35,975 bases of DNA from Pseudomonas donghuensis (GTDB lineage: Bacteria; Pseudomonadota; Gammaproteobacteria; Pseudomonadales; Pseudomonadaceae). The stretch lies in the NCBI RefSeq assembly GCF_000259195.1, contig NZ_JH650758.1:298732-334706 (forward strand). Direction: 5' to 3'. Below, piece after piece: positions 26,003-33,676 of this stretch (the first letter of the stretch is position 1; every line of letters begins with the position of its first letter). The notes beneath the pieces were generated by a model. That model was given only the letters and a program-made list of their open reading frames with translations, had not been told where the DNA came from and ran no database searches. Both the position numbers and the translations under genes were made by a program.

Positions 26003-26299
26003 ATGGAAATCTCGGGCAACTCAGCATTCTACGCAGGGCTTGGCGCCATCCAGGCCGGGCAGAGTCGCGTCGATCAGGCTGCCAGCCAGATCGCCAACAC
26101 CACCGTCGAGCGTGCCGCCACCAGCCAGTCCAGCGACTATCAGGCCGAGCGCCTGCGGGCGGTTGATCGCAGCCAGCAAATGGACCTGGCCACCAGCAGC
26201 GTCGAAATGGCGCTGGGCAAGCATCAGGTCGAATTGGGTGTCAAAGTGGCCAAAGCATCGGACGAAATGCTTGGTACCCTGATCGATACCTACGCCTGA
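26003..26299 (+). CDS. Mini flagellar rod-like protein, orphan
   Basis: 98 residues. The N-terminus MEISGNSAFYAGLGAIQAGQ...VDQAASQIANTTVERA resembles the flagellar basal-body rod N-terminal motif (helix, then xxNIANxxT), and the C-terminus SVEMALGKHQVELGVKVAKASDEMLGTLIDTYA resembles the FlgC/FlgF/FlgG C-terminal helix (TADEMLQTL). Only about 35 residues lie between, so it looks like the D0 coiled-coil part without the D1 body. No flagellar genes are nearby. The ATG has GGAG nine bases upstream. The gene stands between bioD and the acyl-CoA dehydrogenase. Function unknown; the rod resemblance is my pattern judgement. Confidence 0.75.
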   Translation: MEISGNSAFYAGLGAIQAGQSRVDQAASQIANTTVERAATSQSSDYQAERLRAVDRSQQMDLATSSVEMALGKHQVELGVKVAKASDEMLGTLIDTYA

Positions 26300-26450
26300 C
26301 CCCCTTCGGCTCGCCCTCTGTGAGCCTTCAACTAGTCTTTATGTATCAGCGCTTTGCCCTTGCTGGCGGGCGCTCGGCTGCGCGTTTGCGGGGTGTTTTG
26401 CCAGGGCAATCGCGCAGTCTGGCATGGCCGAACTGCCCTCTGCTTGATGC

Positions 26451-26479
26451 TTGACAAGTTTTCGGCGTAAACGTATGTT
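26451..26479 (+). promoter_or_regulatory. Strong sigma-70 promoter for the first acyl-CoA dehydrogenase
   Basis: TTGACA (26451-26456), 17-base spacer, TATGTT (26474-26479). Transcription would start near 26486-26487, inside the adjacent inverted repeat, giving a leader of about 80 bases. Confidence 0.7.
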
Positions 26480-26495
26480 TCAAACAACTGTTTGA
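26480..26495. promoter_or_regulatory. PsrA-type operator
   Basis: TCAAACAACTGTTTGA: half-sites TCAAAC and GTTTGA separated by AACT. It fits the PsrA consensus (G/C)AAAC-N2-4-GTTT(G/C) known for fatty-acid-responsive repression of beta-oxidation genes in Pseudomonas. It abuts the -10 and covers the expected start point, as a repressor site would. Confidence 0.7.
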
Positions 26496-26568
26496 CCGAA
26501 AGCCGCCTAGAGCTGGTCGGTATATCGCGGTCTCCCTATCCAGGATTCATCAGCAGAGGTTCATCGCT

Positions 26569-28374
26569 ATGCCTGATTACAAAGCCCCCTTGCGTGATAT
26601 TCGCTTCGTTCGTGACGAGCTGCTCGGCTACGAAGCGCATTATCAGAGCCTGCCGGCTTGCCAGGACGCCACCCCGGACATGGTTGACGCCATCCTCGAG
26701 GAAGGCGCCAAGTTTTGTGAACAGGTACTGGCCCCGCTGAACCGTGTCGGCGACCTCGAAGGCTGCACCTGGAGCGAGTCGGGGGTCAAAACCCCGAGCG
26801 GCTTCAAGGAAGCCTACAAGCAGTTCGTCGAAGGCGGCTGGCCAAGCCTGGCCCATGACGTCGAGCACGGCGGCCAGGGCCTGCCTGAGTCGCTGGGCCT
26901 GGCGGTCAGCGAAATGGTCGGTGAGTCGAACTGGTCCTGGGGTATGTACCCTGGCCTGTCTCATGGCGCGATGAACACCATCTCCGAGCACGGCACCGCC
27001 GAGCAACAGGAGACCTACCTGACCAAGCTGGTATCCGGCGAATGGACCGGCACCATGTGCCTGACCGAGCCACACTGCGGTACCGACCTGGGCATGCTGC
27101 GCACCAAGGCCGAACCTCAGGCCGACGGCTCCTACAAAGTCACCGGCACCAAGATCTTCATCTCGGCCGGTGAGCACGACATGGCCGACAACATCGTCCA
27201 CATCGTCCTGGCCCGCCTGCCCGATGCGCCGGCTGGCACCAAAGGCATTTCGCTGTTCATCGTGCCGAAGTTCCTGCCGACCGCCGAAGGCACCGTCGGT
27301 GAGCGCAACGCCGTGTCCTGTGGTTCCATCGAGCACAAGATGGGCATCCACGGCAACGCCACCTGCGTGATGAACTTCGACGCGGCTACCGGCTACCTGA
27401 TCGGCCCGGCCAACAAAGGCCTGAACTGCATGTTCACCTTCATGAACACCGCTCGCCTGGGTACCGCGCTGCAAGGCCTGGCCCACGCTGAAGTGGCGTT
27501 CCAGGGCGGCCTGAAATACGCTCGCGACCGTCTGCAAATGCGCTCGCTGACGGGCCCGAAAGCGCCGGACAAAGCCGCTGACCCGATCATCGTTCACCCG
27601 GACGTACGGCGCATGCTGCTGACCATGAAGGCGTTCGCCGAAGGCAACCGCGCCATGGTCTACTTCACCGCCAAGCAGGTGGACATCGTCAAGTACAGCC
27701 AGGACGAAGAAGAGAAGAAGAAAGCCGACGCACTGCTGGCCTTCATGACGCCGATCGCCAAGGCGTTCATGACCGAAGTCGGCTTCGAAGCGGCCAACCA
27801 CGGTGTGCAGATCTATGGCGGCCACGGCTTCATCGCCGAGTGGGGCATGGAGCAGAACGTTCGCGACAGCCGTATCTCGATGCTGTACGAAGGCACCACC
27901 GGCATCCAGGCGCTGGACCTGCTCGGCCGTAAAGTGCTGATGACCCAGGGCGAAGCGCTCAAGGGCTTCACCAAGATCGTGCACAAGTTCTGCCAGGGCA
28001 ACGAAGGCAACGAAGCGATCAGCGAGTTCGTAGCACCGCTGGCCCAACTGAACAAAGAGTGGGGCGAGCTGACCATGAAGGTCGGTATGGCTGCGATGAA
28101 AGACCGCGAAGAAGTCGGTGCCGCTTCGGTGGACTACCTGATGTACTCCGGTTACGCCTGCCTGGCTTACTTCTGGGCCGACATGGCGCGCCTGGCTGCC
28201 GAGAAACTGGCTGCCGGCACCACTGAGGAAGCCTTCTACACCGCCAAGCTGCAGACCGCGCGCTTCTACTTCCAGCGCATCCTGCCGCGTACCCGTACCC
28301 ACGTGGCAACCATGCTGTCGGGCGCCAACAACCTGATGGACATGAACGAAGAGCACTTCGGTCTCTCGTACTGA
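26569..28374 (+). CDS. FadE-type acyl-CoA dehydrogenase (first copy)
   Basis: 601 residues, longer than the usual 380-residue acyl-CoA dehydrogenases because of a C-terminal extension domain. First step of fatty-acid beta-oxidation: FAD-dependent alpha,beta-dehydrogenation of acyl-CoA. Visible: N-terminal [25 protein letters not shown]/acyl region [31 protein letters not shown] [31 protein letters not shown], and the catalytic-base region [20 protein letters not shown]. The C-terminal domain contains [19 protein letters not shown]. PsrA-type operator and strong promoter upstream; terminator 17 bases downstream. Orthologous by position to PA0506 (recalled). Confidence 0.94.
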   Translation: MPDYKAPLRDIRFVRDELLGYEAHYQSLPACQDATPDMVDAILEEGAKFCEQVLAPLNRVGDLEGCTWSESGVKTPSGFKEAYKQFVEGGWPSLAHDVEHGGQGLPESLGLAVSEMVGESNWSWGMYPGLSHGAMNTISEHGTAEQQETYLTKLVSGEWTGTMCLTEPHCGTDLGMLRTKAEPQADGSYKVTGTKIFISAGEHDMADNIVHIVLARLPDAPAGTKGISLFIVPKFLPTAEGTVGERNAVSCGSIEHKMGIHGNATCVMNFDAATGYLIGPANKGLNCMFTFMNTARLGTALQGLAHAEVAFQGGLKYARDRLQMRSLTGPKAPDKAADPIIVHPDVRRMLLTMKAFAEGNRAMVYFTAKQVDIVKYSQDEEEKKKADALLAFMTPIAKAFMTEVGFEAANHGVQIYGGHGFIAEWGMEQNVRDSRISMLYEGTTGIQALDLLGRKVLMTQGEALKGFTKIVHKFCQGNEGNEAISEFVAPLAQLNKEWGELTMKVGMAAMKDREEVGAASVDYLMYSGYACLAYFWADMARLAAEKLAAGTTEEAFYTAKLQTARFYFQRILPRTRTHVATMLSGANNLMDMNEEHFGLSY

Positions 28375-28390
28375 TTCAACGGCTGTAACA

Positions 28391-28426
28391 AAAAACGCCT
28401 GCCCTTATCGGCAGGCGTTTTTTTTT
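28391..28426 (+). terminator. Rho-independent terminator
   Basis: Stem AAAAACGCCTGCC / GGCAGGCGTTTTT with a CTTATC loop (28391-28422) running into nine T residues (28418-28426). It ends the first acyl-CoA dehydrogenase transcript. Confidence 0.93.
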
Positions 28427-28537
28427 GCATTTGCTCCCACCCCACCGTTCCGACCAAGTGAATTCATCTATTCATGTGTGCGGCCGATACATTAAAGGCA
28501 CAATGCCATTATTGATCTGCCGGGTCGGAGATTACCC

Positions 28538-29821
28538 TTGTTTCGTTTATCCGCTGTACGCCTGAGCCACTTCCTGCCTTCAGCCTGTCTGCTGGTGTCA
28601 GGGCTCGCGGCCGCTTACGTGAGAGACCTCAATGTGTTCTTCACGTCGCTGTTCAATGTCCTGCCCACTCTGGTCCTGTTGCTGGGCGGCGCCTACTGCG
28701 CCGTGTACCGCCGCCAGCGTGAACTGTTTCTGATGATCACGGTGTATATCGCCTACTTCCTGCTCGATACCCAGACTGATTTCTACCGTGACAATGGCCG
28801 GGTCCGAGAAGATGCGGCAGTGGTGTTCCACCTGGTCTGCCTGCTGTTGCCGCTGATGTTTGCCCTGTATGGCGCCTGGCAGGAGCGTACGCACCTGTTC
28901 CAGGACATGGTCGCGCGCTTTGCCGTGCTGCTGGCGGTCGGCAGCGTCGCCCTGGGCCTGGAGCAGAGCTTCCCCCAGGCCCTGCTCGGTTGGCTGGCAG
29001 AGATTCGCTGGCCGTCATTACACGGCCAATGGATGAGCTTGATCCAGCTGGCCTACCCGGTGTTCTTCTGCGCGTTCATCCTGCTGGTGGTGCAGTACCT
29101 GCGCCAGCCAAGGCCCTTGCATGCAGCGCAGGTGATTGGCCTGATCGGTATCTTCTGGATGCTGCCCAAGACCTTCATCCTGCCCTTTACCCTGAACATC
29201 ATGTGCAGCCAGGTGATGCTGATGATTGCCGCGGCGGTGTCCCATGAGGCTTATCAAATGGCCTTTCGCGATGAGCTGACCGGTTTGCCCGGCCGTCGCG
29301 CGCTCAACGAACGCATGCAGCGCCTGGGGCGCAATTATGTGTTGGCGATGACCGACGTCGATCACTTCAAGAAATTCAACGACACCCATGGTCACGACGT
29401 TGGCGACCAGGTGCTGCGTCTGGTGGCCAGCAAGCTTTCCAAGGTCACAGGCGGCGGCCGGGCCTATCGTTATGGTGGTGAGGAGTTTGCCGTGGTGTTC
29501 GCCGGCAAAAGCATTGAAGAGTGCATGCCGCATCTTGAGGCCGTGCGTGAGGTGATCGCCAACTACAACATCCAGTTGCGCAACCAGGACAGCCGTCCCC
29601 ATGACGACCAGCAAGGGCGCCAGCGCCGTGGCGCGTCGGCGGCTTCCAGTGTGTCGGTGACTATCAGTATCGGCGTCAGTGAGCGCCTGGCCGATCATCG
29701 CTCACCCGACGAAGTGCTCAAGTCTGCCGACCAGGCTCTGTACAGCGCCAAGGGCGCCGGCCGTAACTGCGTCATGGCTTACGGCGTTCAGGCCAGGCGT
29801 GGTGCGGTACGCATGGCGTGA
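28538..29821 (+). CDS. Membrane-anchored diguanylate cyclase (GGDEF)
   Basis: 427 residues. The N-terminal half has about six to seven transmembrane segments (LPSACLLVSGLAAAYV, LFNVLPTLVLLLGGAYCAV, LMITVYIAYFLL, VVFHLVCLLLPLMFALYGAW and others up to about residue 240). The C-terminal GGDEF domain begins at DELTGLPGRRALNERM; the signature is GGEEF in YRYGGEEFAVVF, which is compatible with c-di-GMP synthesis. There is no RxxD inhibitory site (the expected place reads GGGR), and a hydrophilic insert of roughly 25 residues (NQDSRPHDDQQGRQRRGASAAS region) interrupts the domain. The start is TTG at 28538 with GGAG upstream. Sits between two acyl-CoA dehydrogenase genes. Confidence 0.9.
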   Translation: MFRLSAVRLSHFLPSACLLVSGLAAAYVRDLNVFFTSLFNVLPTLVLLLGGAYCAVYRRQRELFLMITVYIAYFLLDTQTDFYRDNGRVREDAAVVFHLVCLLLPLMFALYGAWQERTHLFQDMVARFAVLLAVGSVALGLEQSFPQALLGWLAEIRWPSLHGQWMSLIQLAYPVFFCAFILLVVQYLRQPRPLHAAQVIGLIGIFWMLPKTFILPFTLNIMCSQVMLMIAAAVSHEAYQMAFRDELTGLPGRRALNERMQRLGRNYVLAMTDVDHFKKFNDTHGHDVGDQVLRLVASKLSKVTGGGRAYRYGGEEFAVVFAGKSIEECMPHLEAVREVIANYNIQLRNQDSRPHDDQQGRQRRGASAASSVSVTISIGVSERLADHRSPDEVLKSADQALYSAKGAGRNCVMAYGVQARRGAVRMA

Positions 29822-29943
29822 CCAAAATAGACTATTCAGTCGCCAGATGACCCTATGTCTCGCAAAAGTTGTTCGGGTACACTGGCTGCATAACAGTGAC
29901 GCGGCCCTGCAGGCCGTCCCCGACTCTAATATGAGAGGTTGCC

Positions 29944-31722
29944 ATGGCTGACTATAAAGCGCCGCTGCGCGATATGCGCTTCGTCCTCAATGAAGTCTTC
30001 GAAGTCTCCAAGCTCTGGGCGCAGTTGCCCGGTATTGCCGAAGCGGTGGACGAAGACACCGCCCTGGCGGTGCTGGAAGAAGCCGGCAAGGTCACCAGCA
30101 AGAGCATCGCGCCGCTGAGCCGCAGTGGTGACGAAGAAGGTTGCCACTGGGATAACGGCGCGGTGAGTACCCCGGCCGGTTTCATCGAGGCTTACAAAAC
30201 CTACGCCGAAGGCGGCTGGGTTGGCGTCGGTGGCGACCCTGCCTATGGCGGCATGGGCATGCCTAAAGTGATCTCGGCCCAGGTCGAGGAAATGGTCAAC
30301 TCGTCCAGCCTGGCCTTTGGCCTGTACCCGATGCTGACGGCTGGTGCCTGCCTGTCGATCAATGCCCACGCCAGCGAAGCGCTGAAGGAAAAGTACCTGC
30401 CGAACATGTACGCCGGCGTCTGGGCCGGTTCCATGTGCCTGACCGAGCCTCACGCCGGCACCGACCTGGGCATCATCCGCACCAAGGCCGAGCCGCAGGC
30501 GGATGGCAGCTACAAGGTCAGCGGCACGAAGATTTTCATCACCGGTGGCGAACACGATCTCACCGAGAACATCATTCACCTGGTGCTGGCCAAGCTGCCG
30601 GACGCGCCCGCCGGGCCGAAGGGCATTTCCCTGTTCCTGGTGCCGAAGTTCCTGGTCAACGCCGATGGTAGCCTGGGTGCGCGCAACCCGGCCAACTGCG
30701 GCTCGATCGAGCACAAGATGGGCATCCAGGCGTCGGCCACCTGCGTGATGAACTTCGACGATGCGGTCGGTTACCTGGTCGGCGAGCCGAACAAGGGCCT
30801 GGCGGCGATGTTCACCATGATGAACTACGAGCGCCTGGGCGTAGGTATCCAGGGCCTGGCCTCGGCCGAGCGCTCTTACCAGAACGCCATCGAGTATGCG
30901 CGCGACCGCTTGCAGAGCCGTGCGCCGACCGGCCCGCAAGCCAAGGACAAGGTCGCTGACCCGATCATCGTCCACCCGGATGTACGGCGCATGCTGTTGA
31001 CCATGAAGGCTCTCAATGAAGGCGGGCGAGCGTTCTCCACGTATGTCGCGATGCAACTGGATACCGCCAAGTTCAGCGAAGACGCCGACACGCGCAAACG
31101 CGCCGAAGAGCTGGTGGCGCTGCTGACCCCGGTAGCCAAGGCATTCCTCACCGACCTGGGCCTGGAGTCGGCGGTACATGGCCAGCAAGTGTTCGGCGGC
31201 CATGGTTACATCCGTGAGTGGGGCCAGGAGCAACTGGTACGTGATGTGCGCATCACCCAGATCTACGAAGGCACCAACGGTATCCAGGCCCTCGACCTGA
31301 TGGGGCGCAAGGTGGTCGGTAGCGGCGGCGCGCTGTACAAGCTGTTTGCCGACGAAATCCGTCACTTCACCGCCAGCGCCGGCAGCGACCTGGGTGAATT
31401 CGTCAAACCGCTCAATGCAGCCCTGGACAACCTCGACGACCTGACCGCCTGGGTGCTGGATCGGGCCAAAAACAACCCGAATGAAATCGGCGCGGCATCG
31501 GTGGAATACCTGCAGGCATTCGGCTATACCGCTTATGCCTACATGTGGGCGCTGATGGCCCGTACGGCCTTGGCCAAGCAAGGCGAAGACGACTTCTATG
31601 CCAGCAAGCTGGGCACCGCACGCTTCTATTTCGCTCGTTTGCTGCCGCGTATCCACTCGCTCAGCGCTTCGGTTAAAGCCGGTAGCGAGTCGCTGTACTT
31701 GCTGGATGCCGCGCAGTTTTGA
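29944..31722 (+). CDS. FadE-type acyl-CoA dehydrogenase (second copy)
   Basis: 592 residues, clearly a paralogue of the enzyme encoded at 26569-28374: [91 protein letters not shown], and the catalytic region ITQIYEGTNGIQALDLMGRK. Same extended C-terminal domain (ARFYFARLLPRIHSLSASV). Catalyses acyl-CoA dehydrogenation in beta-oxidation; different chain-length preference is likely but unproven. The ATG has GAGAGG seven bases upstream. No PsrA-like repeat is seen in its 122-base upstream gap. The rsmY GacA box begins 14 bases past its stop. Confidence 0.94.
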   Translation: MADYKAPLRDMRFVLNEVFEVSKLWAQLPGIAEAVDEDTALAVLEEAGKVTSKSIAPLSRSGDEEGCHWDNGAVSTPAGFIEAYKTYAEGGWVGVGGDPAYGGMGMPKVISAQVEEMVNSSSLAFGLYPMLTAGACLSINAHASEALKEKYLPNMYAGVWAGSMCLTEPHAGTDLGIIRTKAEPQADGSYKVSGTKIFITGGEHDLTENIIHLVLAKLPDAPAGPKGISLFLVPKFLVNADGSLGARNPANCGSIEHKMGIQASATCVMNFDDAVGYLVGEPNKGLAAMFTMMNYERLGVGIQGLASAERSYQNAIEYARDRLQSRAPTGPQAKDKVADPIIVHPDVRRMLLTMKALNEGGRAFSTYVAMQLDTAKFSEDADTRKRAEELVALLTPVAKAFLTDLGLESAVHGQQVFGGHGYIREWGQEQLVRDVRITQIYEGTNGIQALDLMGRKVVGSGGALYKLFADEIRHFTASAGSDLGEFVKPLNAALDNLDDLTAWVLDRAKNNPNEIGAASVEYLQAFGYTAYAYMWALMARTALAKQGEDDFYASKLGTARFYFARLLPRIHSLSASVKAGSESLYLLDAAQF

Positions 31723-31736
31723 GCGTGATAGTAGCT

Positions 31737-31754
31737 TGTAAGCATTCTCTTACA
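31737..31754. promoter_or_regulatory. GacA-binding upstream activating sequence
   Basis: TGTAAG-CATTCT-CTTACA matches TGTAAG-N6-CTTACA exactly, the palindrome that GacA uses to activate rsm sRNA genes. Its centre is about 65 bases before the expected RNA start, the usual spacing. Confidence 0.92.
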
Positions 31755-31810
31755 TTGCGTGGTGACTTTTCGCCTCTATCGAAAGATTGGATCCACAGTT
31801 AATCTTCTTA

Positions 31811-31936
31811 CATGGACGTAGCGCAGGAAGCGCAAAGTACAGAACACGGACACGAAGGATTCCTGCCAGGATGGTGGGGCGAAAAGGATGTCAGGGAAAC
31901 AGTCTGCAAAGCCCCGCTTCGGCGGGGTTTTCTTTT
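31811..31936 (+). ncRNA. rsmY: RsmY-family CsrA/RsmA-sequestering sRNA
   Basis: About 125 nt; the 5' end is estimated from the GacA box. It has seven GGA motifs (31814, 31826, 31848, 31857, 31869, 31886 and 31895), several in AGGA or AAGGA context and one in the loop of GCGC-AGGAA-GCGC, the layout that titrates RsmA/CsrA proteins. It ends in a GC hairpin with a T-rich tail. No open frame. Located between the second acyl-CoA dehydrogenase and the LysR gene, which I recall as the rsmY locus in P. putida. RsmX or RsmZ is possible by family, but the GCGCAGGAAGCGC start and locus favour RsmY. Confidence 0.88.
31912..31936 (+). terminator. Rho-independent terminator of rsmY
   Basis: CCCCGC (31912-31917), TTCG loop, GCGGGG (31922-31927), then TTTTCTTTT. 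It also separates rsmY from the convergent LysR gene. Confidence 0.9.
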
Positions 31937-31951
31937 GCCTGCGATTTGACC

Positions 31952-32875
31952 TCAGCCCAGCACATCCAGCGGCGACCCCCCGATCTGCCGCGGGTCGGCT
32001 TCTTCTTCCAGCAGATTGCGCAGCAGCTCCACCGACGCCTGCTGGCGCTGCGCATCGCGAAACACCAGGCCGATCTTCAGCGGCACTCGCGGCTCGCTCA
32101 GCGGCTTCCACAGCAGTTCCTGGTCATCTTCGACCACTTCCTTGGCGCGCCCCGGCAACACGGTTGCCAGTGAGGTATGCGCCAGGCTGTCGAGAATCCC
32201 GCCCATGTTGTTCATCTCGGCCTGCACCTGCGGCCGCCGGCCCAGGTTGGCCAGTTGCGACTGCCAGATCTGCCGCACCTGGAATTCTTCGCCGAGCAAG
32301 AGCATCGGCAGCTCGGCAGCCTGCTTCATCGAGACCTTCTTGAATTCACGCAGGGGATGGGTATTGGGGATGACCAATTGCAGTTCGTCTTCGTACAACA
32401 ACAGCCCATGCAGGCCTGGCTGGCGCGGTGGCAGGTAGCTGATGCCGATGTCCAGGCTGCCATTGAGCAGGCGCCGTTCGATTTCCAGGCCCGACAGTTC
32501 GTAGATCTGTACCACCAGATGCGGCTGCGCCTTGCGCACCCGGTCGAGCAGCTGCGGTACCAGGCTTGGGCGCACGGTTTGCAGGACGCCAATGGCCAGG
32601 GTACGCAACGCCTGGCCCTTGAAGTTGCGCAGTGCCTCGCGAGCGCGCTGCAGGCCGTCGAGCAAGGGCAGGGCGTGGTTGTACAGGGTGTGCGCGGCCA
32701 GGGTCGGCAACAGGCGCTTGTTGCCGCGCTCGAACAGGCTCACATCGAGGTTTTGCTCAAGTTGGCGGATCTGCTGCGAAAGCGCCGGTTGCGACAGTGA
32801 CAGGCGCTCGGCGGCCCGGCCAACGTGGCCTTCTTCATACACCGCGACGAAATAACGCAGTTGGCGAAAATCCAT
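31952..32875 (-). CDS. LysR-family transcriptional regulator
   Basis: 307 residues. N-terminal HTH MDFRQLRYFVAVYEEGHVGRAAERLSLSQPALSQQIRQLEQNLDVSLFERG, then a LysR substrate-binding domain from about residue 90 (LRTLAIGVLQTVRPSLVPQLLDRVRKAQPHL...). CynR-like in general sequence style. Divergent from the MOSC/aminotransferase pair with 102 bases between start codons, so it probably controls these genes and itself (the usual LysR arrangement, inferred). The effector is unknown. The gene ends 15 bases from the rsmY terminator. Confidence 0.92.
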   Translation of the reverse strand: MDFRQLRYFVAVYEEGHVGRAAERLSLSQPALSQQIRQLEQNLDVSLFERGNKRLLPTLAAHTLYNHALPLLDGLQRAREALRNFKGQALRTLAIGVLQTVRPSLVPQLLDRVRKAQPHLVVQIYELSGLEIERRLLNGSLDIGISYLPPRQPGLHGLLLYEDELQLVIPNTHPLREFKKVSMKQAAELPMLLLGEEFQVRQIWQSQLANLGRRPQVQAEMNNMGGILDSLAHTSLATVLPGRAKEVVEDDQELLWKPLSEPRVPLKIGLVFRDAQRQQASVELLRNLLEEEADPRQIGGSPLDVLG

Positions 32876-32977
32876 AAGAGTTACTTATCAAAAATGCTCG
32901 AAAAACCAAATGGCCGTTAGCCTGCAAGAAGCCTAGTCTATCCCGTATTCACAAGGTTTACAGGGCCAGAAGGCGCG

Positions 32978-33676
32978 ATGAATACCGTGTATGTGGATGG
33001 CGTTTACATAGGCAAGGCAAAAAATCTCGGGCATGGCTTGTTGACTGATATCGATAAGCAGGAGGTTGCAAGACGGTTGTGGTTATGGCCACAGGGGCTG
33101 GGGAGCGACGAACACGGCGACCCACGCTTTCACACCGGCCCTGAACGGGCTTTGCACCATTACCCGGCCGAGCACTACGCCTGGTGGCGGCAACGTTATC
33201 CACAGATCGATTGGCGCGCCCCGGGTTTCGGCGAAAACCTCTCGACCCGCGGCCTGGATGAACACCAGGTGTGCCTGGGCGATTTGTTCCGCTGGGGCGG
33301 GGCGCTGTTGCAGGTCAGTCAGCCGCGCTCGCCGTGCTATCGCCTGAGCCATCGCTGGGGCTTGCCGAACCTGCCGCAACAGGCGCAGGACAGTGGCCGT
33401 TGTGGTTGGTTCTACCGGGTGCTCAAGCCTGGTTTCGTCAGCGCCGATGAGCCCTTTGAACTGATTCAACGTAGTTATCCGGGCTTGACCGTGGCCTGGG
33501 CACTGCGCACTTTTTACCGTGAGCCTTTGGAGCATGCAGGTTTGAAAAAGCTGGTGGATTGTCCGGCACTCTCGTCACGCTGGCGCGATATCGCGATCAA
33601 GCGTCTGCGTACCGGTCAGGTCGAAGACTGGACCGCGCGTCTGCTTGGCCTGCCGCTCGAGGGGCTGCGCGCATGA
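32978..33676 (+). CDS. MOSC-domain protein (YiiM-like)
   Basis: 232 residues. MOSC domain with the conserved GFGENLSTRGLDEHQVCLGD segment and the cysteine in QPRSPCYRLSHRWG that coordinates a molybdenum cofactor in this family, followed by a C-terminal three-helix region (AWALRTFYREPLEHAGLKKLVDCPALSSRWRDIAIKRL). Resembles E. coli YiiM, a molybdoenzyme acting on N-hydroxylated bases. The ATG is preceded by an AGAAGG site. Its stop overlaps the start of the aminotransferase gene (ATGA), suggesting paired function. Confidence 0.9.
   Translation: MNTVYVDGVYIGKAKNLGHGLLTDIDKQEVARRLWLWPQGLGSDEHGDPRFHTGPERALHHYPAEHYAWWRQRYPQIDWRAPGFGENLSTRGLDEHQVCLGDLFRWGGALLQVSQPRSPCYRLSHRWGLPNLPQQAQDSGRCGWFYRVLKPGFVSADEPFELIQRSYPGLTVAWALRTFYREPLEHAGLKKLVDCPALSSRWRDIAIKRLRTGQVEDWTARLLGLPLEGLRA

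Noticed and set aside
26536..28356. Open frame of 606 codons opposite the first acyl-CoA dehydrogenase, and a similar one at 29926-31656
   Set aside because: Both are mirror frames of two paralogous genes with the same codon bias; their similarity to each other follows from the sense genes.
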